DNA from: Hydrogenophaga sp.
Lineage (GTDB): Bacteria; Pseudomonadota; Gammaproteobacteria; Burkholderiales; Burkholderiaceae_C
Direction of reading: 5' to 3'
Assembly: GCA_025458915.1 (NCBI GenBank)
Contig: JALORL010000002.1
Coordinates: forward strand, 1-44,992
DNA length: 44,992 nucleotides
Every line of letters starts with the position of its first letter. The stretch's first letter is position 1. Under the pieces are notes generated by a model. That model searched no databases and was not told where the DNA came from. It saw nothing but the letters and a program-made list of their open reading frames with translations. Shown one piece after another: positions 1 through 8,244 of the stretch. Position numbers and translations under genes: made by a program.

Positions 1-1905
1 GCGCAGGTACCACTCGCACAGCAGGCGCACCTGCTTGGCGGTGTAGCCCTTTTCCACCATCCGGCTGACAAAGTCCTCGTGCTTCTTCTGTTCGTCGGCA
101 CTGCTCTTGGTGTTGAAGCTGATCACCGGTAACAGTTCTTCGGTGTTGGAGAACATCTTCTTCTCGATCACCGTGCGCAGCTTTTCGTAACTGGTCCAGG
201 CCGGGTTGTTGCCCGCGTTGCCGGCACGGGCACGCAACACGAAATTGACGATCTCGTTGCGGAAGTCTTTCGGGTTGGCAATGCCGGCCGGTTTCTCGAT
301 CTTCTCCAGTTCGGCATTGAGCGAGGCCCGGTCGAACACCTCGCCGGTGTCCACGTCGCGGTACTCCTGGTCCTGGATCCAGTAGTCGGCGTAGGTCACG
401 TAGCGGTCGAAGATGTTCTGGCCGTACTCGCTGTAGCTCTCCAGGTAGGCGGTCTGGATCTCCTTGCCGATGAATTCAGCGTAGCGCGGCGCCAGCATCT
501 CCTTGATGAACCCGATGTACTTCTGTTCGGTCTCGGCCGGGAACTGTTCGCGCTCGATCTGCTGCTCCAGCACATACATGAGGTGCACCGGGTTGGCCGC
601 CACCTCCGCGCTGTCGAAGTTGAACACCTTGGAAATGATCTTGAACGCAAAGCGGGTGGAGATGCCGCTCATGCCCTCGTCCACGCCGGCGTAGTCGCGG
701 TACTCCTGCAAGGACTTGGCGCGCGGGTCAGTGTCCTTGAGGTTCTCGCCGTCGTAGATCTGCATCTTGCTGTAGATGCTGGAGTTCTCCGGTTCCTTCA
801 ACCGCGTGAGCACCGAGAACTGCGCCATCATCTTCAGCGTGCCCGGCGCGCAAGGCGCCTTGGAGAGCGACGAGTTGCGCACCAGCTTTTCGTAGATCTT
901 GATTTCCTCGGACACACGCAGGCAGTAAGGCACCTTCACGATGTAGATGCGGTCCAGGAAGGCTTCGTTGTTCTTGTTGTTGCGGAAGGCCTTCCACTCG
1001 CTCTCGTTGCTGTGGGCCAGCACCACACCGTCGAACGGAATGGCGCCAAAGCCTTCGGTGCCCTTGAAGTTGCCTTCCTGCGTGGCAGTGAGCAGCGGGT
1101 GCAGCACCTTGATGGGTGCCTTGAACATCTCCACGAACTCCAGCAGCCCCTGGTTGGCCAGGCACAGGCCGCCGGAGTAGGCGTAAGCGTCCGGGTCGTC
1201 CTGTGCATAGGTTTCGAGCTTGCGGATGTCGACCTTGCCCACCAGGGAGGAAATGTCCTGGTTGTTCTCGTCACCCGGTTCGGTCTTGGCCACGGCAATC
1301 TGCCGCAGCACCGAGGGGTAGCGCTTGACCACCTTGAACTGGCGAATGTCGCCGCCGTATTCCTCCAGCCGCTTCACCGCCCAGGGGGAAAGGATGCGGT
1401 TGAGATAGCGGCGCGGAATGCCGTATTCCCTTTCCAGGATGTCACCGTCTTCGGCGGCATCGAACAGGCCCAGCGGCGTTTCGTTCACTGGCGATCCTTG
1501 CAGGGAGTAGAACGGCACCTGTTCCACCAGCTGCTTCAGCCGCTCGGCAATCGAGCTCTTGCCACCGCCCACCGGGCCAAGCAGATACAGGATCTGCTTC
1601 TTTTCCTCCAGCCCCTGCGCCGCATGCCGGAAGTAGGACACCACCTGTTCGATGGCGTCCTCCATGCCGTAGAACTCCTTGAAGGCGGGGTAAATCTTGA
1701 TGACCTTGTTCGCAAAGATGCGCGAGAGGCGCGGATCGTTGCGCGTGTCCACCATCTGCGGCTCGCCGATCGCCTTGAGCATGCGTTCGGCCGCGCTGGC
1801 GTAGGCCAGGGGTTCGCGCTTGCAGAGGTCGAGGTATTCCTCCAGCGTCAGGACCTCTTCCCGGGTGCGTTCGTACCGGGCGGCGAAATTGCTCATCACG
1901 TCCAT
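1..1905 (-). CDS. prkA: PrkA-family serine protein kinase (YeaG-like), C-terminus truncated by window start
   Basis: Reverse-strand reading from ATG at 1905-1903: MDVMSNFAARYERTREEVLTLEEYLDLCKREPLAYASAAERMLKAIGEPQMVDTRNDPRLSRIFANKVIKIYPAFKEFYGMEDAIEQVV...LLGPVGGGKSSIAERLK (P-loop). Preceded by a GGAGGTGACC ribosome-binding site. Absent from the ORF track because no stop lies in the window. Confidence 0.95.
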   Translation of the reverse strand, partial: MDVMSNFAARYERTREEVLTLEEYLDLCKREPLAYASAAERMLKAIGEPQMVDTRNDPRLSRIFANKVIKIYPAFKEFYGMEDAIEQVVSYFRHAAQGLEEKKQILYLLGPVGGGKSSIAERLKQLVEQVPFYSLQGSPVNETPLGLFDAAEDGDILEREYGIPRRYLNRILSPWAVKRLEEYGGDIRQFKVVKRYPSVLRQIAVAKTEPGDENNQDISSLVGKVDIRKLETYAQDDPDAYAYSGGLCLANQGLLEFVEMFKAPIKVLHPLLTATQEGNFKGTEGFGAIPFDGVVLAHSNESEWKAFRNNKNNEAFLDRIYIVKVPYCLRVSEEIKIYEKLVRNSSLSKAPCAPGTLKMMAQFSVLTRLKEPENSSIYSKMQIYDGENLKDTDPRAKSLQEYRDYAGVDEGMSGISTRFAFKIISKVFNFDSAEVAANPVHLMYVLEQQIEREQFPAETEQKYIGFIKEMLAPRYAEFIGKEIQTAYLESYSEYGQNIFDRYVTYADYWIQDQEYRDVDTGEVFDRASLNAELEKIEKPAGIANPKDFRNEIVNFVLRARAGNAGNNPAWTSYEKLRTVIEKKMFSNTEELLPVISFNTKSSADEQKKHEDFVSRMVEKGYTAKQVRLLCEWYLR

Positions 1906-2244
1906 GGGGTCACCTCCATCGAGTCATCAAGGCATTGCGCGGGATGGCGCTTCGGTGCAGACGGCCCGACCTGCCTTGCACCAGGGGTGTGCAACAAGTC
2001 GTCCCGAACACCGCAACAACATCCTGGTTTCAGCATAGAGCAAACATCGCGCCTGCTCCACAGTGTTGTTGTTGAACTGTTGTTCTGAACGGTCACTTCG
2101 TATCAAAGTTCCGGTTACCCGAGTGCTTTGCAAAGGTGTTTTGAAAGCGACGTTTCATGCACATCCGCCTTTGCGGTGTGTGGTCTTTCGGCTGGCTTGC
2201 GGGGGGGTGCATGGAGGTCTATGCTGCAAGGAGCCGAGGATGTC

Positions 2245-2907
2245 ATGTCAGCCCAATCGCCAGTGCCCCGCCCCTTGACCGACCATCCCGACCGGCAGTT
2301 CGCCTTGCGGCAGTACGAGCGGCGCTCAAGCGTTTACGACGCCGAGCTGGCCTGGTTCGAACCCCTGCGCATCGCGGCCATCGACGCCTTGCTGCTGCAG
2401 CCCGGATGCCGGGTGATCGATGTCGGTTGTGGTACGGGCCTGAGCTTTGCACCCCTGATGGAGCGGCTCGGGAACGAAGGTGGCATCGTTGGCATAGAAC
2501 AATGTCCGCAGATGCTGGACCTGGCGCGCGAACGCATCCGGCGGTATGGCTGGCATGGCATTGAACTGATCGAGGCACCCGTCGAGCAGGCCCGCCTGAC
2601 CGAGCTGGCCGATGCGGCGTTGTTCCACTTCACGCACGACATCCTGCGCTCGACCGCAGCCATCGAAAACGTGCTGGGCCATTTGCAGCCGGGCGCACGC
2701 GTGGTGGCCACCGGGTTGCAGTGGGCAAGTCCCTGGGCCTGGCCGGTCAATCTGTTTGTGTGGAGTGCCGCCTTGCACTCCGTCAGTACGCTGGAAGGTC
2801 TGGACCACCCGTGGTCCTTGTTAGCCCGCTACCTGCCAGACCTCCGGGTGCGACCGACCTGGCTGGGCGGAGTGTCCATGGCCACCGGCGTATGGCCCGG
2901 TGCATGA
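2245..2907 (+). CDS. Class I SAM-dependent methyltransferase
   Basis: MSAQSPVPRPLTDHPDRQF...; motif I VIDVGCGTGLSF followed by GIVGIEQCPQML. In-frame ATGs at 2221 and 2245 are both possible starts. Confidence 0.8.
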   Translation: MSAQSPVPRPLTDHPDRQFALRQYERRSSVYDAELAWFEPLRIAAIDALLLQPGCRVIDVGCGTGLSFAPLMERLGNEGGIVGIEQCPQMLDLARERIRRYGWHGIELIEAPVEQARLTELADAALFHFTHDILRSTAAIENVLGHLQPGARVVATGLQWASPWAWPVNLFVWSAALHSVSTLEGLDHPWSLLARYLPDLRVRPTWLGGVSMATGVWPGA

Positions 2908-3032
2908 AAACCACCGCAACAGGCCCACGAGGAGTACACTGAACCGCATCCCCATCTGGCCCAAGCCCGGCCTGTCATTCGCTGCCCCGGTACCCGTCGG
3001 TCGGTCAGAGCTTTTCTTTCACCCATCACTCC

Positions 3033-4463
3033 ATGAGCCAACGACCGGAAAAGTCCAACACATTGCAAGATCTCGCGCCGCTTGCGCCGGAGCTTGCATT
3101 GGCGTTGGCTGCGGTTTCCAGCGATGTGGCCATGGTGATTGACAGCTCGGGCGTGATTCGCAACGTGTCCGTTGGAAACCCGAAGCTGTCCGAGGCCACG
3201 CGCGACTGGGTGGGGCGCCACTGGAGCGACACCGTGGCCAAGACCTCCCGCGGCAAGGTGGAGCAACTCATTGGCGAGGCCAGCTCGGCTGGCTTGGCGC
3301 GGCGGCGCGAAGTGAACCTCATGGCCGACGGATCGGCCGGCATCCCCATCGCCTATTCGGCCATCCGGCTCGGCGATGACGGACCGTTGATTGCGGCGGG
3401 CCGCGACCTGCGCGCCATCGCCGCCATCCAGCAGCATTTCATCCAGACGCAGCAGGACCTGGAGCAGTCCTACTGGATCCGTCGCCAGAACGAAGCGCGT
3501 TACCGCTTGCTGTTTCAGGTCGCCACCGATGCCGTGCTGGTGGTGGACGCCTTGAGCCTTCAGGTGGTGGAGGCCAATCCGGCTGCAGCAGAGCTGCTCG
3601 GCAGTGGCGCGGACCTTCTGGTGGATTCGGAGGCACAGCGGTGGATCGAGCCACCCTTGCGACCCGCCTTCACCGAGCTTCTCGTTGCTGCGCGTACCAC
3701 GGGTCGACCCTCCGAGATCCGAACCCGCCTTGCGCACGGCAGCGCGCGGGTGGCCGTGGCCGCCACGCCATTTCGTGCCGACAATACCCTGCTGCTGATG
3801 GTGCGTGTTCGCCCCATGGATGCACTGGATCCTTCGGGGCAGATCCACCCCTCCGAGCTGGTGGAGAAAATGCCCGATGCGGTGGTGGTCACCGACTCCA
3901 ACGGTTCCATCCTCATGTCCAACCCCGCGTTTTCGCGTCTGTGCGCGGCGGGCAGCAACGCCCCTCTGAAAGGGCGCCACATCGAGTCGGTGCTGGCAGA
4001 GCTGGAGCCGCACATGGCCCACCTGGTGGGTGAGGCCCGTCGGCGTGGCCTGGCCGGGCCGGTCCTGGTTTCGCTGCGATCGGCCGATCTGGGGGCCCTT
4101 CGGGTGGAAGTGGTGGCCACCATGCTCGATGAAGGCGATCAGGAGTGCATTGGCCTGAAGCTGCGCATCCTGCGCTCCGAGCCTCCGCCGCTGGCCCAGG
4201 CCACCGACGAACTGAGCCGTGCACTGGGCCTGCTCCTGGCGCAGCTGGGCGAACAGAAGCTTGACCAGCTTGTCGACCGGGCCGCCCGCCTGGTGCAGAA
4301 GCATCTGCTGGGGACCGCCCTGGAGCGGGCAGACGGCGACAGGAGCGCCGCGGCCCGGACACTGGGTATCTCGCTCACAGAGCTCGAAGGGCGTCTGTTC
4401 GAAATCGGTCTCGAGGAGCTCTCCCTGCCTGGTCCTTCGCAACCGTCCGGTTTTCTCAATTGA
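3033..4463 (+). CDS. ppsR: PpsR/CrtJ-like transcriptional regulator (PAS domains plus C-terminal Fis-type HTH)
   Basis: 476 aa; PAS-like segments (VAMVIDSSGVIRNVSVGNPKLSE; DAVLVVDALSLQVVEANPAAAELLG; DAVVVTDSNGSILMSNPAFSRL) and a C-terminal Fis-like HTH (ALERADGDRSAAARTLGISLTELEGRL). Adjacent to a bacteriophytochrome gene. Confidence 0.85.
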   Translation: MSQRPEKSNTLQDLAPLAPELALALAAVSSDVAMVIDSSGVIRNVSVGNPKLSEATRDWVGRHWSDTVAKTSRGKVEQLIGEASSAGLARRREVNLMADGSAGIPIAYSAIRLGDDGPLIAAGRDLRAIAAIQQHFIQTQQDLEQSYWIRRQNEARYRLLFQVATDAVLVVDALSLQVVEANPAAAELLGSGADLLVDSEAQRWIEPPLRPAFTELLVAARTTGRPSEIRTRLAHGSARVAVAATPFRADNTLLLMVRVRPMDALDPSGQIHPSELVEKMPDAVVVTDSNGSILMSNPAFSRLCAAGSNAPLKGRHIESVLAELEPHMAHLVGEARRRGLAGPVLVSLRSADLGALRVEVVATMLDEGDQECIGLKLRILRSEPPPLAQATDELSRALGLLLAQLGEQKLDQLVDRAARLVQKHLLGTALERADGDRSAAARTLGISLTELEGRLFEIGLEELSLPGPSQPSGFLN

Positions 4464-4479
4464 ACTTCCCGGGCGGATT

Positions 4480-4495
4480 GGTCGGTCGACCGACC
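4480..4495. promoter_or_regulatory. 16-bp perfect palindrome GGTCGGTCGACCGACC in the ppsR-bphP intergenic region
   Basis: Read directly: ...GGATT GGTCGGTCGACCGACC GGGCG...; an 8-mer half (GTCGGTCG) also occurs at 2996-3003 upstream of ppsR. Function unknown. Confidence 0.4.
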
Positions 4496-4545
4496 GGGCG
4501 CCTCCCGCTGTCCCCCAAAACCGTTTCCAGAGTACGCCGCTGACC

Positions 4546-6744
4546 GTGTCCAACAGCCCTGCCTTCGGTCAGGCCGACCTGACCAACTGCGAGCGTGAGC
4601 TCATCCACCTGGCCGGCTCGGTGCAACCGCACGGCGTGATGCTGGTGGTGGACCCGTCCCTGTGGACGCTGGTGCAACTGAGCGCCAATGTCGATACCTT
4701 GCTGGGGCACCCGCCTGAGACGCTGCTTGGCAAGCCGTTGTCGGTGCTGGGCGGCAACCTGGCGGACCGTGTGCGAAGCATGGCCAGCAAGATGGCACTG
4801 ACGGAGCCCGAACCGCTGCTGGCCGAACTGCAACAGGGTGCGGTCGAAGGCAGCCTGCACCGGATCAGCCCTGATTGTCTGGTGGTCGAGCTGGAACCCT
4901 TGTGGGGTGGCGCCGGCCATGTCCACACCGTGGCCACCAGCGCTGCGCAGCTGCAGCAGCAGCTTTCGGCCAGCATGGCCACGTTCTCCAAGGCCTCCAG
5001 CGTGGCCCAGCTTGCCGACGCCGCCGCCAAGGCCTACCGCGAGCTCACCGGCTACGATCGCGTCATGGTGTACCGGTTCGACCCGGATGGCCACGGCAAG
5101 ATCATTTCCGAAGCCCGGCATCCGCGCCTGGAATCGCTGCTGGGGCACCACTACCCGGCGTCCGATATTCCGCAGCGCGCCCGCCAGCTTTACATCCGCA
5201 ACCGGCTGCGCGTGCTGGTTGACGTGAACTACACGCCTGCGCCGCTGGTGCCGCGGGAGCTGCCGGCCACCGGAGCCGACACCGACATGTCTTTGTGCGC
5301 CCTGCGCAGCATGTCCCCGCTGCACCTGCAGTACCTCAAGAACATGGGGGTAACCGCGACCCTGGTGGTGTCCCTGGTGTATGAGGGCAAGCTGTGGGGG
5401 CTGGTGGCTGCCCACCACTACACGCCGCGCAATCTGCGTTTTCCGGTGCGCGCCGCAGCCGATCTCATGGCCGAGGTGATCAGCACTCGGCTCGCAGCCA
5501 TTGAAAACTATGCCCACGCACAGGTGGCCATCCAGGTGCGGCGGCTGGAGCAGCGGCTGGTCGAAGCCACCTCTACCGAAGGCGACTGGCGCTTCGCACT
5601 GATGCGCAATCCCCGAACCCTCCTGCAGCCGCTGGACGCCACGGGTGCGGCGCTGTTTCACGAGGGGGAAATCCTCACCACGGGCGATGTGCCATCCACG
5701 CCGGAACTGCGCGCGTTGCAGGAATGGGTGGCTGCCCAGCCGAAGGACGTTCCCTACGCCTGTTCATCCATGTCGCGCGAGAACCCGGCGCTGGCCTCGC
5801 TCACGCCCACGGCCAGTGGTGTGCTCGCGGTGCGGCTGTCGGGCGCCCGGCCCGACTTCCTCATGTGGTTCCGCAAGGAACAACTTGCCTCGGTGACCTG
5901 GGCAGGCGACCCGGCCAAGGTGGTGGTCGGCAACGATCCCATGGAGCTTTCGCCGCGGAGGTCGTTTGCGGCCTGGTCGGAGATCGTGCGGGGAACGGCG
6001 GTTTCCTGGACGGGTGCAGATGTGGCGCTGGCCCGTGCGCTCGGCCTGGCGCTGGTGGACATCATCGTGCAGGTGCAGGCGGTGCGTTACCTCATTGCCG
6101 ATCATCAGCTGCAGCAGATCCGCACCGGCATGCAAAGCGCGAGCGAAGCCGTCCTGATCGCCAGCACGGACGGGCAGGTGGTTTTCAGCAACCAGGCCTT
6201 CCTGTCCCTGGCCGGGCCAGCCAGTGGCGAGTGCGCCAGCCTCGACGCAGTGGCCAGCCTGTTCAGCGAAGCCGATGCCGTGCGTGACCTGCTGGTTCGC
6301 CTGCGCCACGCCCACCAGCCGCTTCGGGCCGAACTCAGCCTGTTGCGGGGCATGGAGACCGACCAGCCGGTGGGCCTGCGCGCCGAAGCCGTGCCCGGTG
6401 TAGGTGGCGCCCCGATCGGATTCATCCTGGTGCTGAGCGACCTGCGCGATGTACGCCGTGCCGAGGCCGCGCGCCGCCAGCTGGACGCGTCCCTGGGGCC
6501 TGCCGCTCGGGGCGCACTCGGATCCCTGGATGTTGTCGGCCTGAACGGTGACGCCAGGCAGGATGCACTGGTCAGCGATCCGGTGGTCAGCGCCATCTTC
6601 ACCAACGTGTCGCTCGCGGCCATGGACATCGCCGATTCGGCCACGGGTCCGACCGTGGCACCGTTGCTGGAACAGCTGGAGTTGTCGGCGCGCAGGGCCG
6701 CCGCGCTTTATGAGCACATCAGGGAACGTGCGGCAAAGGACTGA
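4546..6744 (+). CDS. bphP: Bacteriophytochrome (PAS-GAF-PHY photosensory module plus C-terminal PAS/helical region, no recognisable histidine kinase)
   Basis: GTG start at 4546 in frame with the 4219..6744 ORF: (M)SNSPAFGQADLTNCERELIHLAGSVQPHG (biliverdin-binding Cys15), GAF motifs PASDIPQRARQLYIRN and RSMSPLHLQYLKNMGV, PHY tongue-like WFRKEQLASVTWAGDP and PRRSF. The C-terminus ends in ...AIFTNVSLAAMDIADSATGPTVAPLLEQLELSARRAAALYEHIRERAAKD. Confidence 0.93.
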   Translation: MSNSPAFGQADLTNCERELIHLAGSVQPHGVMLVVDPSLWTLVQLSANVDTLLGHPPETLLGKPLSVLGGNLADRVRSMASKMALTEPEPLLAELQQGAVEGSLHRISPDCLVVELEPLWGGAGHVHTVATSAAQLQQQLSASMATFSKASSVAQLADAAAKAYRELTGYDRVMVYRFDPDGHGKIISEARHPRLESLLGHHYPASDIPQRARQLYIRNRLRVLVDVNYTPAPLVPRELPATGADTDMSLCALRSMSPLHLQYLKNMGVTATLVVSLVYEGKLWGLVAAHHYTPRNLRFPVRAAADLMAEVISTRLAAIENYAHAQVAIQVRRLEQRLVEATSTEGDWRFALMRNPRTLLQPLDATGAALFHEGEILTTGDVPSTPELRALQEWVAAQPKDVPYACSSMSRENPALASLTPTASGVLAVRLSGARPDFLMWFRKEQLASVTWAGDPAKVVVGNDPMELSPRRSFAAWSEIVRGTAVSWTGADVALARALGLALVDIIVQVQAVRYLIADHQLQQIRTGMQSASEAVLIASTDGQVVFSNQAFLSLAGPASGECASLDAVASLFSEADAVRDLLVRLRHAHQPLRAELSLLRGMETDQPVGLRAEAVPGVGGAPIGFILVLSDLRDVRRAEAARRQLDASLGPAARGALGSLDVVGLNGDARQDALVSDPVVSAIFTNVSLAAMDIADSATGPTVAPLLEQLELSARRAAALYEHIRERAAKD

Positions 6745-7402
6745 CGTCCGCAGGGCGCGCCAGTTCCTCGAAAACGCGCACGTGCTGTCCGAAAGCCCAA
6801 CAGGCTTCTTCGATCACGGCATCCGTCTCCGCTGGCGATAGCGGCAGGGCGTCCAGCGCCTGTCGAAGAGCGCCAATGTGGCCGGCCACCACATCGGCCG
6901 AGCCAAAGTGGTAGAAATCCAGACCTCCCGCTTCGGCGGAGGACCGCCATGGAAACGCGTCCCGAACCACGCGGGCCAGCACCTGACCGCCGTGGAGGTC
7001 GCCCAGGTAACGCACATAGGCATGTGCCACCAGACGCGGCGAGGACCCGCGCCCCAGAGTTTCGAGGCGACTCACGTAAGCCCGCATGCCGGGCACCAGC
7101 GGTACCGCCGGATCTGTCACCGGTGCCCCATAAGCCGACAGGTCGCGCTCAATGGCCATTTGGCGGAACAGGGCAGGTTGGCACACCGGGCCCACCTTCG
7201 CGTCGGACTCGCAGCTTTGCAGGGCCTTCTCCAGCGCGGCATACAAAGCCTGCAGGTTTTGCAGCAAGGCAACGTAACCGGGCAGACCCAGCCGTCCACG
7301 GAGCAAGTCGCGCATCACGCCAGTGCGCTCAGCCTCGGCATGCAGCGTTCGGGTGCCCGAGCGCAAGCGCGCGCTGAGCAAGTGGGGGGATACATCGTGC
7401 AT
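6719..7402 (-). CDS. bphO: Biliverdin-producing heme oxygenase
   Basis: 227 aa with a heme oxygenase core: SGTRTLHAEAERTG (candidate proximal His) and VAHAYVRYLGDLHGGQVLARVV. Convergent with bphP; the 3' ends overlap (6719-6744). Confidence 0.9.
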   Translation of the reverse strand: MHDVSPHLLSARLRSGTRTLHAEAERTGVMRDLLRGRLGLPGYVALLQNLQALYAALEKALQSCESDAKVGPVCQPALFRQMAIERDLSAYGAPVTDPAVPLVPGMRAYVSRLETLGRGSSPRLVAHAYVRYLGDLHGGQVLARVVRDAFPWRSSAEAGGLDFYHFGSADVVAGHIGALRQALDALPLSPAETDAVIEEACWAFGQHVRVFEELARPADVSPLPHVP

Positions 7403-7447
7403 GCCGCTGCGAGCTAGGCGCGACCTGCGGCAGCGCCAACTTCTGCC

Positions 7448-8056
7448 TCAGTCAGCCACCGTGGTGCCGACCTGCGCGGTGGTATCGGGCAACACCCTGC
7501 GCGCGCCGTTGAAGCGCGTGTTCCAGTAACTCGCTCGCATGTCTTCCATGCGCACGTGGGCACCCGCCCGGGGAGAGTGGATGAAACGGCCCTCTCCCAC
7601 GTAAATGCCCACGTGGCTGAAGGCACGGCGCATGGTGTTGAAGAACACCAGGTCGCCCGGACGCAGCTCACTGCGGTCGATGACTTCCGTGGCGGCGGCC
7701 TGCTGGTCAGAGCGGCGGGGCAGAATCTTGCCCACCGATTGTTCGAACACCGCCTTGACAAAGCCGCTGCAGTCGAATCCGGTTTCGTGGCTGTTGCCGC
7801 CCCAGCGGTAGGGCACCCCCAGAAAGGCCATGGCATTGATGACCAGGCTCGACGCCTGGTCGGCCACCGACTCCCGAGCCTGTTGCCAGTGGGTCCCCAG
7901 GCGGGTCATCGTGCCGCGGTCGGCCAGCAGGGCGTCCATGTCTTCGTATACCGGGACGTCGGGCGCGGCATGCACCGCAGCCGACAGGCCGAGCAAAAGG
8001 GCGGGGAGACAACGCAGCATGCCGCGCAGGGTATCGGCGCAGCGTTGCGAAGTCAA
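7448..8056 (-). CDS. NlpC/P60 (C40) family cell-wall hydrolase, secreted
   Basis: Signal-peptide-like MLRCLPALLLGLSAAVHA; GNSHETGFDCSGFVKAVFEQ (catalytic Cys), PGDLVFFNTMRRAFSHVGIYVGEGRFIHSP (catalytic His). An alternative start lies at 8020. Confidence 0.9.
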   Translation of the reverse strand: MTSQRCADTLRGMLRCLPALLLGLSAAVHAAPDVPVYEDMDALLADRGTMTRLGTHWQQARESVADQASSLVINAMAFLGVPYRWGGNSHETGFDCSGFVKAVFEQSVGKILPRRSDQQAAATEVIDRSELRPGDLVFFNTMRRAFSHVGIYVGEGRFIHSPRAGAHVRMEDMRASYWNTRFNGARRVLPDTTAQVGTTVAD

Positions 8057-8244
8057 GCGAGAAAGTTGCTACAACCAATTGATTTGCCTGGGTTTTCTGA
8101 TGTGTGGCCTGCTTTCCGGTGCCAGTGGCGCGCGAAACCTCGCAGCGCGAGCGAACCGGGGCCCGACGGTTGCGCTGGCCACACCACTGCGAGAATGCAG
8201 CACCCCCAGACTCTTTCCCACCCAACATCCGAGGAAACCATTGC

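Noticed and set aside
583-2088. 501-aa plus-strand ORF
   Set aside because: Antisense shadow of prkA; His/Gln/Val-rich composition typical of high-GC complementary frames, no recognisable domain.
4219-4545. N-terminal extension of the bacteriophytochrome ORF from 4219
   Set aside because: Overlaps the ppsR coding sequence; the conserved phytochrome N-terminus with the biliverdin Cys begins just after GTG 4546.
2829-4553. 574-aa minus-strand ORF opposite ppsR
   Set aside because: Shadow frame rich in Gly/His/Arg with no domain; the plus strand encodes a clear PAS/HTH protein.
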